DNA of 64,000 nucleotides from positions 124,001 to 188,000 of the forward strand of contig CAWIXS010000018.1 in NCBI GenBank assembly GCA_963840075.1. The letters are read 5' to 3'. Under the pieces are notes generated by a model. The model did no database searches. It was given only the letters and a program-made list of their open reading frames with translations, and had not been told where the DNA came from. Source of the DNA: AWTP1-13 sp963840075. Lineage in GTDB: Bacteria; Pseudomonadota; Alphaproteobacteria; Rhizobiales; Hyphomicrobiaceae. A program made the translations under genes and the position numbers. Positions 8,043 through 17,087 of this stretch are shown here, one piece after another (positions within the stretch are counted from its first letter, which is position 1; every line of letters begins with the position of its first letter).

Positions 8043-9432
8043 TCACGACGCTGCAATGGCATCAGACCCGGAAGGTCTGACACCTACTGACACCTTGCCG
8101 AACATCGCCTCCATCTCGCGGCGCACCTTCACCGCCGTTGCATTGGCGTCGATGGCGACATCCGACCACCGGAGCGGCTGGCCCTCGGCGATGTCGCGCA
8201 CGAGCGTCACGCCGCTCGCGAGGCCGAGGGGCAGATAGCTCTCCGCCAGCGATACGTCGGCCGGCACCTGCCGGCCCCACACCGTGAAGCCGCCCTCGCC
8301 GTCGAGCACCTCGCCCTTTTTCAGTGTGCGCTTCGCCGTGGCGGCCACGTCTGAGTTGAAGTAGGAGGGCGCGCCGGTAGGCTCCCGGCGCAACATCACG
8401 GAGGCGACGGAGATGCCGAGCTCCAGGCCGATCATGTGCGTGGGGCGGTAGAGCGCGGCGTACCGGCCGCTCCTGTCCTGCAGGCAGTTGTACTCGACGA
8501 AGCACTGCGCTCGCGTAGGGGCTGTCGCTCTCGATCACCACGTAGGTGCCCATGGCCAGGTGGTGCGGCACGTCTGTCCCGTCGCGGTAGAGCGAGGAGA
8601 CCACCTCGGTGACCCCCTTCGTCTCCAGGGTGCCGCCCTCGGCCCTGGGCTTGCAGACATCGGCCAGCTCGAAGCGCGTGGCCGGCGGGAACCCGAGGCC
8701 GCCCGACTGCGGCACCAGGCCGGTGGCGTTGCACACCGCCGTCATCTCGATGCCCGACTTGGTGCCGTCCAGGAACGAGTTGAACATCTTCGGATTGATG
8801 TGGCTGCGGTCCTGGATCGGCAGGTACTGGGTGAGGATGTCCCACACCGTGTCGGGCGTGGACTGATGATAGCTCGGATGGTAGCGCGTGCCCTTGCCGG
8901 CGGCGACCACCTTGAACCCGCAGGTGCGCGCCCAGTCCACCTGCTCGCAGATCAGCGCCGGCTGGTCGCCCCACGCGAGCGAGTAGAGCACGCCCGCCTC
9001 GCGCGCGCGCCGCGCCAGCAGCGGCCCTGCCAGGGCGTCGGCCTCCACATTGACCATGATGACGTGCTTGCCGTTGCGGGCAGCGGCGAGCGCGAGCTCG
9101 ATGCCGGTCGCCGGGTCGCCGGTTGCCTCGATCACCACGTCGATCTCGCGGCTCTCGATCACGGCAAGCGCATCGTCGGTAACGAAGGACCCGCCGCTCT
9201 TGAAGGCGTCGCCCATCGATCGGGCGGCGAACTGCTCTGCGGGCCAGCCGACGCCGGCGAGCCGCTCGCGGGCGCGCGCCGGCATCAGGTCGGCGAGGCC
9301 GACGAGATGCATGCCCGGCGTCAGCCGCACCTGGGAGAGGAACATGGTGCCGAACTTGCCGGCGCCGATCTGGCCGATGCGAATGGGCCGGTCCGCGGCG
9401 GCGAGCTTCTGCAGCAGGCGCGAGAGAGACAT
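8043..9432 (-). CDS. Gfo/Idh-like oxidoreductase with SAF domain (one frameshift)
   Basis: The N-terminal about 310 residues form an NAD(P)-binding oxidoreductase of the predicted homoserine-dehydrogenase type (RIGQIGAGKFGTMFL dinucleotide motif near 18-32; later VIEATGDPATGIE). The C-terminal about 130 residues carry a SAF-like domain (TLKKGEVLDGEGGFTVWGR). The frame shifts near 8501-8506: reading resumes as AQCFVEYNCLQ, which restores one protein of about 455 residues. The true C-terminus runs into a GTGTCAGACC palindrome (tail SVGVRPSGSD). The family is widespread in Rhizobiales; its substrate is unknown to me. ATG 9432 fits the Rossmann strand. Confidence 0.82.
8058..8084. repeat. GTGTCAGACC palindrome, copy 4
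   Basis: A copy with arms GGCATCAGACCC and GGTCTGACACC overlaps the last codons of the SAF oxidoreductase. The right flank keeps the CCTA (TAG on the minus strand) found beside copies 2 and 7. Confidence 0.75.
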
Positions 9433-9443
9433 GGGCTATCCTC

Positions 9444-9469
9444 GGTGTCACCCCTCCGGGTCTGACACC
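9444..9469. repeat. GTGTCAGACC palindrome, copy 5
   Basis: A 26-base copy (GGTGTCACCCC / GGGTCTGACACC) lies 12 bases upstream of the SAF oxidoreductase start and adjoins a second repeat type at 9476-9606. Confidence 0.8.
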
Positions 9470-9475
9470 TTAACA

Positions 9476-9606
9476 CCCGTCATCCCGGAATCCGAGCCGC
9501 GGGCGAGGATATCCGGGACCTCCCGCAACGAGTTGCACCTCCCGAGGTCCCGGCTCGGAGCGCTGCTCGCCTTCGGCTCGCATCGCTCCGGCCGGGATGA
9601 CGGGTG
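9476..9606. repeat. CGTCATCCCGG inverted repeat element
   Basis: The termini ACCCGTCATCCCGG and CCGGGATGACGGGT are inverted repeats about 130 bases apart. The interior has further pairs (GAGCCGCGGGCGAGG; GGACCTCCCG with its complement). Related copies lie at 22203-22303, 52183-52326, 53728-53762 (partial) and 55148-55257. It ends exactly at the dapE stop codon and may be a non-autonomous element. Confidence 0.75.
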
Positions 9607-10776
9607 CTAAGCCAGGTAGCTCTCGATGAACCGCCGGTAGATCGCCGTGAGCGTCGCGAGGTCCGCGAGCGGGACGCGCTCGTCAACCTGGTGCGCGGTG
9701 GCGTTGGTGAGGCCCAGCTCGATCACGGGGCAGTGCTTGCGGATGAAGGACGCATCCGACGCGCCTCCCGCTGTGCTGAGCGCCGGCGTGTGCCCCGTGA
9801 CCGCCTCGGCCGCGCTGCGGGCCGCCTCGGCGAGCGGGCCCGGCTCGGTGACGAACACCTCGTGTCTCCCCGAGAAGGCGAGCGAGAAGCGCGCCGCCGT
9901 CGCCCGCGCCACCTCCTCGCACCGGTCGCGCACCCAGGCCTCGACGCCCGCGCGGGCGTGCAGATCGTTGTAGCGGATGGAGAAGAGGGCGCGCGCCCAG
10001 GCCGGGATGACGTTGGAGGTCCGGTTCGGCACCTCCACCACGGTGGCCTCCACGCTGGAGGGTTGGAAGCGCGGCGTGCCGGTGTCGAGCGGCGTGGACG
10101 ACAGCTGGTCGATCATGCGCGCGAGCTTCGGCACCGGGTTGTCGGCGAGGTGGCCGTAGGCGGCGTGGCCCTGCTTGCCGTGCACCGTGAGATCGACCGT
10201 CACCGAGCCGCGCCGGCCGATCTTGATCTCGTCGCCCACCGCCCTGGAGCTGGTCGGCTCGCCCACCAGGCAGGCGTCGGCCACCTCGCCGCGCGCGGCC
10301 ATCCAGTCCAGCACCTTGTCGGTGCCGTTGATGCCGGGGCCCTCCTCGTCGCCCGTGATGAGGAGGGAGATGGAGCCGCGCCCGGGCGCGCCGCCGCCCG
10401 CCTCGACATTGCCGAGCGCGGCGGCCACGAAGCAGGCAATCGCGCCCTTCATGTCGACGGCGCCGCGGCCGTAGAGCACGCCGTCCGCGATCTCGGCGGC
10501 GAACGGCGGGTGCGACCAGCCCGCCTCGTCGCCGACGGGCACGACATCGGTATGGCCGGCAAACAGGAGGTGCGGCCTGCCGGTGCCCAGGCGGGCGTAG
10601 AGGTTCTCCACGTCGGGGGTGCCCGCCTCGCGCAGGGTGAGCCGATGGCAGGCGAAGCCCGCCGGCCGCAGCACGCCCTCCAGGACCGAGAGGGCTCCGC
10701 CCTCCTCCGGGGTCACGCTGCGGCAGCGGATCAGCGCCCGCGCGAGCTCGACCGGGTCGTGACCAAGGCTCGGCAT
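9607..10776 (-). CDS. dapE: succinyl-diaminopimelate desuccinylase or related M20 deacylase
   Basis: This enzyme hydrolyses N-succinyl-L,L-diaminopimelate to L,L-DAP and succinate in lysine and peptidoglycan synthesis. The 389-residue M20 peptidase-fold product shows GHTDVVPVG, YGRGAVDMKG with the bridging Asp, ITGDEEGPG with the catalytic Glu, and a C-terminal GLTNATAHQVDE carrying a zinc-binding His. ATG 10776 gives the usual length; a longer in-frame extension upstream runs through the neighbouring gene and is rejected. dapD lies two genes upstream on the same strand, supporting the DapE assignment. Confidence 0.93.
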   Translation of the reverse strand: MPSLGHDPVELARALIRCRSVTPEEGGALSVLEGVLRPAGFACHRLTLREAGTPDVENLYARLGTGRPHLLFAGHTDVVPVGDEAGWSHPPFAAEIADGVLYGRGAVDMKGAIACFVAAALGNVEAGGGAPGRGSISLLITGDEEGPGINGTDKVLDWMAARGEVADACLVGEPTSSRAVGDEIKIGRRGSVTVDLTVHGKQGHAAYGHLADNPVPKLARMIDQLSSTPLDTGTPRFQPSSVEATVVEVPNRTSNVIPAWARALFSIRYNDLHARAGVEAWVRDRCEEVARATAARFSLAFSGRHEVFVTEPGPLAEAARSAAEAVTGHTPALSTAGGASDASFIRKHCPVIELGLTNATAHQVDERVPLADLATLTAIYRRFIESYLA

Positions 10777-10793
10777 GCGCGCAATCCGCTCCT

Positions 10794-11657
10794 CTATGGC
10801 ACCACCGGGGCCGCGTCGGGCTCGCTCGCCGCCAGGGCCTGCTGGGGCGCCGGCGCCTGCGAGCCGGGCCCGCGCGGGCGCAAGGGGTTGTCGCGGATCA
10901 GCGAGTCGATGATGATGATCTTCTGCCAGATCTTCTGCGACAGCCCGGAGGCGATGTGCTCGACGTCGCTCACGGCATCGGTGACGATGGGATCGGGGAA
11001 GCTCTGGGCGAACATCACGGCGATCTTGGAGGCGAGCGCCATCATCTCGGAGCAGTAGTCGAGATAGCGCGACAGCTCGTAGGGCTTCAGCGTGCGCGCC
11101 GGCGAGGACGGCGTGTTGCCGCCCACGACGACGCTGGCGCTCGGGTCCTTGGTGAGCTGGTGCATGTCGATGACATGCACGATTGCGCGCAGCTCGTGCA
11201 GCGCGCGCAGGGCGCGCCGGCGCTTCAGGCGCTGCTCGATGGTGATGAGGAACACCAGCGCGGCGCCCAGGAGCACGACCATGTTGGCGAGCGCCTCGAT
11301 GCCCTGGAACACGCTGTAGACGCTGTCGTTCGAGGCCGAGGTGCGCGAGAATTCCACCTGGTTCAGGATCCACACGAACAGGGCTATGCCCGTCCCCGAC
11401 AGGGTGAAAACGAGGAGGCGCAGCAGGATGTGGCGCCGCCCGATGCGGCGTGCCCGCGCCGAATCCTCGCGGGCCAGTGCCAGCAGCTCGCCGCACACCG
11501 CCACGAGGCCTGCGCCCGGGAAGCGCTCTGCAATGCGCTTCTGCAGCATGGCAATGGTCTCGATCACCTTCTGCGGGTCGAGGGTACGGTAGGGGCGTAA
11601 GCGCGCCAAGGCGATCTCTCCACTCGAAGCCTGCCGCCCCACAACGCGTTGCACCAC
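10794..11657 (-). CDS. conserved two-TM protein of unknown function
   Basis: The 287-residue product has two hydrophobic helices at about 78-98 (LVFTLSGTGIALFVWIL) and 117-137 (ALANMVVLLGAALVFLIT), with a soluble N-terminal region and a long C-terminal helical region. No catalytic motif is visible. It starts at GTG 11657 and ends 17 bases before dapE, so it may be cotranscribed with it and dapD. I recall similar proteins next to dapD/dapE in Rhizobiales but no assigned role. Confidence 0.7.
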   Translation of the reverse strand: MVQRVVGRQASSGEIALARLRPYRTLDPQKVIETIAMLQKRIAERFPGAGLVAVCGELLALAREDSARARRIGRRHILLRLLVFTLSGTGIALFVWILNQVEFSRTSASNDSVYSVFQGIEALANMVVLLGAALVFLITIEQRLKRRRALRALHELRAIVHVIDMHQLTKDPSASVVVGGNTPSSPARTLKPYELSRYLDYCSEMMALASKIAVMFAQSFPDPIVTDAVSDVEHIASGLSQKIWQKIIIIDSLIRDNPLRPRGPGSQAPAPQQALAASEPDAAPVVP

Positions 11658-11722
11658 GAGCCTCGTCCACGCTCATCGGGGCAGGGAGCGACATTGTGCA
11701 CTCTGCCTACACCCGGAGAATG

Positions 11723-12565
11723 TCAATCGCGCAACAGCTCGTTGATGCTGGTCTTGGAGCGGGTCTGTGCGTCCACGGTCTTGACGATCACGGCGCAATA
11801 GAGGCCGGGGCCCGGCTCGTTGTTCGGGAACGGCTTGCCCGGCAGCGTGCCGGGCACCACCACGGAGTAGGGTGGGACCTTGCCCGTCAGGATCCGGCCG
11901 GTGGCGCGGTCGACGATCCGGGTCGAGGCGCCGATGAAGACCCCCATGGACAGCACCGAGCCCTCGCCGACCACGACGCCCTCGACCACCTCGGAGCGCG
12001 CGCCGATGAAGCAGTTGTCCTCGATGATGGTGGGGTTGGCCTGCAGCGGCTCCAGCACGCCGCCGATGCCGACCCCGCCGGAGAGATGTACGTTCTTGCC
12101 GATCTGGGCGCAGCTGCCGACCGTTGCCCAGGTATCCACCATGGTGCCGCTGTCGACGTAGGCGCCGAGGTTCACGAACGAGGGCATCAGGATGACGCCG
12201 GGCGCCACATAGGCCGCGCGCCGGACGATGGCGCCAGGGACAGCCCTGTACCCCGCCGCCTTGAAGCTCTCCGCCGTCATGCCCGCGAACTTGGAGGGCA
12301 CCTTGTCCCACCAGCTGGCGCCGCCGGGGGCGCCGTCGATGGTGGTCATCTCGTTGAGCCGGAAGGAAAGGAGAACCGCCTTCTTGAGCCACTGATGGAC
12401 GATCCATTCGCCGCCCTGCTTCTCGGCCACCCGCGCCTTGCCCTGGTCGAGCAGATCGAGGACGGAGTCGACGGCGGCGCGCACCCCGCCGCCGGTGGCC
12501 GGGCCGATGCCGTCGCGCTTCTCCCACGCGGCATCGATGATCAATTCGAGGTTTGTGTCTTGCAT
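11723..12565 (-). CDS. dapD: tetrahydrodipicolinate N-succinyltransferase
   Basis: This enzyme transfers succinyl from succinyl-CoA to tetrahydrodipicolinate in the succinylase branch of the DAP pathway. The 280 residues include the left-handed beta-helix with hexapeptide repeats (about 105-225; for example VGSCAQIGKNVHLSGGVGI) and the conserved NCFIGARSEVVEG. ATG 12565 gives the family's normal length. It heads a minus-strand set with the two-TM gene and dapE. Confidence 0.96.
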   Translation of the reverse strand: MQDTNLELIIDAAWEKRDGIGPATGGGVRAAVDSVLDLLDQGKARVAEKQGGEWIVHQWLKKAVLLSFRLNEMTTIDGAPGGASWWDKVPSKFAGMTAESFKAAGYRAVPGAIVRRAAYVAPGVILMPSFVNLGAYVDSGTMVDTWATVGSCAQIGKNVHLSGGVGIGGVLEPLQANPTIIEDNCFIGARSEVVEGVVVGEGSVLSMGVFIGASTRIVDRATGRILTGKVPPYSVVVPGTLPGKPFPNNEPGPGLYCAVIVKTVDAQTRSKTSINELLRD

Positions 12566-12654
12566 GCGGGAATTTCTGCGTGGCGATCCCGGTCCTGTCA
12601 ATCGACAAGGCGTCAGACCAGGGTCCAAGGACAACGCGCTCGGCTTGCAAGCTC

Positions 12655-12835
12655 CAGGCGTGCGCCGACGGGATTCCCCTCCCCTCTGGCCCCGCGGGGG
12701 CCAAAGCGAGCGAAGCTCGCTTGTGCGCCTTCGGCGCAGGCGCCCCGCGGGGGCCAAAGCCAGCGAAGCTCGCTGTGCGCCTTCGGCACAGGTGCGGCAG
12801 GGGCTAGGGGTGGGGGAGCCACGCCCTCGATGTTC
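12655..12835. repeat. intergenic repeat with an internal 43-base tandem duplication
   Basis: This copy of the CCCCTCCCC / GGGGCTAGGGGTGGGGG family contains two tandem copies of a 43-base unit (starting GCCCCGCGGGGGCCAAAGC) at 12689-12731 and 12732 onward. Each carries a small hairpin (GCGAAGCTCGC). It separates dapD from yraN. Confidence 0.65.
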
Positions 12836-12845
12836 TGAACCCTTG

Positions 12846-13223
12846 CTACGCCCTGAGCTCGATCTGTAACGCATCTGGGAGATGCACCGGCAGGCGGCGC
12901 GGCACCACCAGGATGGCGTCGAGCCCGCGGTCGTGGTCGCGATAGCGGGGGTTGCGGCTCACCCAGTAGTCGGCGGCGCGCACGATGCGGCGTGCCTGGT
13001 ACTGGGTGAGCGCCGCCTCGGCCTCGGCCCGCGTGGCACGGCGCTTGACCTCGACGAAGGCGAGCCGCCTGCCCCGCACCGCGATGAGGTCGATCTCGCC
13101 GTAGGGCGTGCGGCAGCGCCGCTCCAGGATGCGGTAGCCCTTGGCCAGCAGCACCCCCGCGGCCACCAGCTCGGAGAGCCGGCCGCGGCGGTAGCGGGCA
13201 AGGCGATCGGCGCTGGGTTGCAC
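12846..13223 (-). CDS. YraN/UPF0102 endonuclease-fold protein
   Basis: The 125-residue product has the UPF0102 pattern of a predicted Holliday-junction-resolvase-like nuclease: GEIDLIA carrying an acidic residue, FVEVKRRAT with the E-x-K motif, and an upstream LAKGYRILERRCRTPYG. GTG 13223 is chosen because it gives the family's usual length with the helix before LSELVAAG. A longer frame upstream is not family-like. Function in the family is unresolved. Confidence 0.85.
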   Translation of the reverse strand: MQPSADRLARYRRGRLSELVAAGVLLAKGYRILERRCRTPYGEIDLIAVRGRRLAFVEVKRRATRAEAEAALTQYQARRIVRAADYWVSRNPRYRDHDRGLDAILVVPRRLPVHLPDALQIELRA

Positions 13224-13343
13224 GGCGTCCCCCTGTCTCTGTCTGCATCGCGACGCCCTACCATCAGGGCACGGCTTTGAACTCCGGACGCCTCGTGCTA
13301 CGATAGCTCGCATGATCAAGACACCGCGCCGGATCGTGCCATC

Positions 13344-13982
13344 GTGCCACCAGAACAATGGATCATCACTCCCGCGATTCCGATGGAGCGCCGCCGACGC
13401 CTTATTCAAGTCCCGTCTTCCGCAGAGGTCATGCGACGGCTGGTAGATGAAGCAGCAAGCGCAGCCAAGTCTGCGCTGTTTCAACCGACTTGGAAACCCG
13501 CTGATGATCAGCCAGGGTACTATCGAGTAGAAGCGAAGATTCCTTTAGCGGATGAAACGTTCGACCAGCTCTTCAATGGCCGTTCGGGTTATCGTGCCAG
13601 CTACTATCTTTCTCCCACCCGCGGCGCCGCGTTCAATCAGGCCATCGTGCGTTCGCTCGTTCCCGCAATCCTGCGAGCCTCTGCAGGATTTGCCCCCGAC
13701 AAGATCAAACTCATCGAGCGATCCCTCATTGGTCGCTACAGCAAGATATGGGTCGTCGGCGACGGGCAAGTCTTCCTTGATTCTCCACCTGCCTTGATCC
13801 CTGAGCGTTGGGCAGCCTATTGGAAGGGCAAAGACAGTGCCCTTGGTCTTAGACTGCCGTTGCCGCCAGCTCCTCAACTTGATCTGAAGGGCACCTTCAT
13901 AGACCCTGCTACTGGTGCCGAGTGGGTTTACGAGGGCAAGCTCGACCGAGACAATGACATTCATCGAAGCGGATGGACCTGA
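13344..13982 (+). CDS. unrecognised protein in AT-richer DNA
   Basis: A 212-residue product from GTG 13344 (ATG 13383 is an alternative). It is a mixed alpha/beta sequence without signal peptide or TM segment; readable stretches include YYRVEAKIPLADETFDQLF and IERSLIGRYSKIWVVGDGQ. I do not recognise the family. Codon use is visibly less GC-biased than in neighbouring genes, suggesting acquisition together with the adjacent toxin-antitoxin pair. The frame is convincing because of its composition and its single uninterrupted reading. Confidence 0.6.
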   Translation: MPPEQWIITPAIPMERRRRLIQVPSSAEVMRRLVDEAASAAKSALFQPTWKPADDQPGYYRVEAKIPLADETFDQLFNGRSGYRASYYLSPTRGAAFNQAIVRSLVPAILRASAGFAPDKIKLIERSLIGRYSKIWVVGDGQVFLDSPPALIPERWAAYWKGKDSALGLRLPLPPAPQLDLKGTFIDPATGAEWVYEGKLDRDNDIHRSGWT

Positions 13983-14043
13983 GCCAAGTCCATCCCCTTC
14001 ATCACTCTTATGGAAATAGGAATATCTTCCCAACGTAGATCAA

Positions 14044-14346
14044 TCAGGCCCGCGCCCCCTTCGTCGGCTTGGCTGGCTCGAACGTGATCCGCAGCCGTGT
14101 CCCCGTCACGCGCGCGAACCGCTTGAGCGTATTCCCGGACGGAATCGTGCGACCGCTCTCCATGCGGGCGATCGCGCTCTGCGAAGTCTCCATCTCCTTC
14201 GCAAGCTCTTCCTGCGTGAGGCCCGCCTGCTTCCGCGCCCTGATCATCGCCGACGCGAGCGTGAATTCCTCTTCAAGCGCCTCGTACTCGCGGCGGTACT
14301 TGGGGTCACCCATCCACTTCCTATGCAAATCCTTGATCTTGGTCAT
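14044..14346 (-). CDS. HigA-type XRE antitoxin
   Basis: A 100-residue helix-turn-helix protein. Residues about 35-85 form a Cro/CI-type HTH (ASAMIRARKQAGLTQEELAK then TSQSAIARMESGRTIPSG). The N-terminal helix (HRKWMGDPKYRREYEALEEE) is typical of HigA-like antitoxins that follow their toxin. Its start overlaps the toxin stop by four bases (ATGA). It should neutralise the toxin and repress the operon. Confidence 0.9.
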   Translation of the reverse strand: MTKIKDLHRKWMGDPKYRREYEALEEEFTLASAMIRARKQAGLTQEELAKEMETSQSAIARMESGRTIPSGNTLKRFARVTGTRLRITFEPAKPTKGARA

Positions 14347-14666
14347 CGCACTTCCTTCGCCCGTTCACGGGCCAGTCTCAGTTCTCGGTTCGGCGTCTTC
14401 TGTGTCTTCTTCACGAACACGCGCACAATGACGACACGCTGCCCGCTCGCCGTCAGGTAGATGGCGCGCGAGATGCCCGACTTCCCCCTGATCCGCAGCT
14501 CCCACAGCTTGTCCTCGAGGTGATCGACGGTATCGCGCGGCAACGCGTCGAGCCCGTGCTCTTCGATGAGTTCCGACAGCCGGACGAGACGCGCCCGCAT
14601 GTCGGCTGGCAACGCCGCGATCTCCGCGTCAACGAGATCGTCGAGCGTGGTAACAGTCCATGCCAT
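14343..14666 (-). CDS. HigB/RelE-superfamily toxin
   Basis: A 107-residue phage-derived Gp49-like/HigB toxin (LVRLSELIEEHGLDALPRDT, then LWELRIRGKSGISRAIYLT and VVIVRVFVKKTQKTPNREL). Members are ribosome-dependent mRNA interferases; the basic RGKSG and KKTQKTP segments match the active region. ATG 14666 is preferred over GTG 14675. The toxin gene precedes the antitoxin, the HigBA order. Both genes look intact. Confidence 0.9.
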   Translation of the reverse strand: MAWTVTTLDDLVDAEIAALPADMRARLVRLSELIEEHGLDALPRDTVDHLEDKLWELRIRGKSGISRAIYLTASGQRVVIVRVFVKKTQKTPNRELRLARERAKEVR

Positions 14667-14779
14667 CAGCTCCACTATATCGAAAATGAGATGAAGCGAT
14701 CAAGAGTCCAGCAAGCTCCGCCTCGCATTCGCAGCCCGCAATAGGCACCTCGCGACCCGGCGCGGGGCGCGACCGTTCG

Positions 14780-17084
14780 CTAGAGCTTCGCCTTCCCCGC
14801 GGCGCGGGCCTCGTCCAGGGCGGCCAGCACCTTGGGCGGGGACATGGGCAGGTCGGTGAAGCGGATGCCGGTGGCCGCCTCCATGGCGTTGGCGATGGCG
14901 GCCATCGGCGGGACGATCGGGGTCTCGCCGACGCCGCGCACGCCGTAGGGATGGCGCGGGTTCGGCACCTCCACGATGACGGTGTCGATCATCGGCAGGT
15001 CGGAGGCGACCGGCACGCGGTAGTCGAGGAAGCCGGGGTTCTGCAGCTTGCCGTCCTCCCCGTAGATGTACTCCTCGTTGAGCGCCCAGCCGATGCCCTG
15101 GGCTACGCCGCCCTGGTACTGGCCCTCCACATAGCTCGGGTGGATGGCGCGGCCGGCGTCCTGGATCGCGGTGTAGCGCAGGACCGTCACCTTGCCGGTC
15201 TCCGGGTCCACCTCCACGTCGGCGATGTGGGTGGCGAAGCTGGGTGCGGCGCCGTGCGCGTTGATGCGGGCATAGCCGGCGATCGGCCCGCCGGTCTTGC
15301 CGGCGATGCCGGCGATGTCCTCGAGCGTCATGGGCGCGTGGCTGCCGGCATTGGGCCCGGCCGGGCGCACGGCGCCGCTGACGTACTCGACTGCGTCCTC
15401 GGGCAGCTCCCACAGCTTGGCGGCACGCTTGCATGCCTCCTTCTTGACCTCGCGCGCGGCCTGGACGGTGGCCATGCCGCTGGAAAAGGTGGCGCGGCTG
15501 CCGCCGGTGAGGAAATTGTAGCCGAGCTGGCCGGTGTCGCCGATCTGGATGCGGATCTTGCCGAGGTCCACGCCCAGCTCCTCGGCCGCCATCATGGTGA
15601 GCGCCGCGCGCGAGCCGCCGATGTCGGGTGTGCCGGCCGTCAGCGACAGGGTGCCGTCCTCGTTGAGCGACATCGACACCGAGGTCTCGCCGCCGATGTT
15701 GAACCAGAAGCCCGAGGCCACGCCGCGGCCCTGGTTCTTGCCGAGCGGCGTCTTCCAGTGCGCGTGCGCCCTGGCCGCCTCCAGGGTCTCGACGAGCCCC
15801 ACGGGGCCGAACTTGGGGCCATAGGCGGCCCTGGTGCCCTCCTTGGCGGCGTTCTTCAGGCGCAGCTCGATGGGGTCGAGTCCGAGTCTGCGTGGCGAGC
15901 TCGTCGATGACGCTCTCGACCGCGAACTCGGAGATCGGCGCGCCGGGAGCGCGATAGGCCGCCACCTTGGGCCGGTTGGTCACCACGTCCCAGCCGGTGA
16001 CCGAGACGTTGGCGAGGTCGTAGGGGGCGAAGGCGCACATGGCGCCGGGCTGCACCGGCGAGCCCGCAAAGGCGCCCGCCTGATACCTGAGCTCGGCCTC
16101 CGCCGCGGTGATGCAGCCGTCCTTGCGCGCGCCGATCTTCACCCGCACATGGGCGCCGGAGGTGGGCCCGCTGGCGCGGAACACCTCCTCGCGGGTCATC
16201 GCCATCTTCACGGGCCTGCGCGCCTTCCTGGCCAGAGCCAGAGCGATCGGCTCCAGGTAGACCACGGTCTTGCCGCCGAAGCCGCCGCCGATCTCCGACG
16301 ACGTGACCCGGATCTTGGAGATGTCCCAGCCGAGCAGGCGGGCGCAGTGGGCGCGCACCATCCAGTGGCCCTGCGTGGTGCCCCACAGCTCGGCCTGGCC
16401 GTCCTCCGAGACGCTGGCGACGCAGGCGTGCGGCTCGATGTAGCCCTGGTGCACCGGCTTGGTGGTGAAGGAGCGCTCGACGATCACGTCGGCCTGCTTG
16501 AAGCCGGCCGCAACGTCGCCGTGCCCGACAAAGATGCGCTTGGCGACGTTGGAGGGCGTCCTGGGCGCCGGCTCGACACCGGCGGTGATCATGTCGTCGT
16601 GCAGGATGGGGGCGCCCGGCTGCATGGCCTCCACCACGTCGATGACGTGGGGGAGCACCTCGTAGTCGACCTTGATGAGCTTCAGCGCCTGCTTGGCGAT
16701 GGCCGCGCTGGTCGCCGCCACGGCCGCCACCGGATGGCCCTCGTAGAGCGCCTTCTCGCGCGCCATCAGGTTGCGCACGACATCGCGGTAGTTGATCATC
16801 ATCTCGCCCGCCGGGATGAACTCGGAGGGCTGGTCCTTGAAGTCCTCGCACGTCACGATCGCCTTGACGCCGGGCAGCCTGGCAGCGGCGCTCGCGTCGA
16901 TCGACCCGATGCGGGCGTGCGGGTGCGGGCTTCTGAGCACCTTGCCCACCAGCTGGCCCTGCATGGCGAGGTCGGCGCCGAACTTGGCGCGGCCCGTCAC
17001 CTTGTCGACGCCGTCCGGGCGCAGGGCGCGGGTGCCGACCCACCTGAACGCGGAAGCCGGCTTCTCCTTCAGCTTCTCGGGCAT
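14780..17084 (-). CDS. xanthine dehydrogenase-family molybdopterin subunit (one frameshift)
   Basis: The large catalytic subunit (about 768 residues) of a molybdenum hydroxylase. Visible are the N-terminal a/b hammerhead (GKVLRSPHPHARI), the cofactor-binding GGGFGGKTVVYLEPIA, VAAYRAPGAPISEFAVES, and the C-terminal VRGVGETPIVPPMAAIANAM containing the catalytic Glu. Frame changes near 15890-15897 between ESVIDELAT and RLGLDPIELRLKN. The CO dehydrogenase active-site Cys loop (AYRCSFR) is absent, so this is not a form I CO dehydrogenase. Substrate unknown. The operon order medium-small-large is typical of the family. ATG 17084 lies 3 bases after the small subunit stop. Confidence 0.9.
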
Positions 17085-17087
17085 CGG

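Noticed and set aside
9607..11694. 695-residue reading extending dapE upstream
   Set aside because: The extra N-terminal 300 residues lie in the alternative frame of the two-TM gene and lack M20 features; ATG 10776 gives the normal DapE length.
12689..12780. CRISPR-like direct repeats
   Set aside because: Only two adjacent units with no variable spacers and no cas genes in the window.
14780..17084. Carbon-monoxide dehydrogenase large subunit (coxL)
   Set aside because: The form I active-site loop with Cys (AYRCSFR) is not present; sequence reads VAAYRAPGAP at the comparable region.
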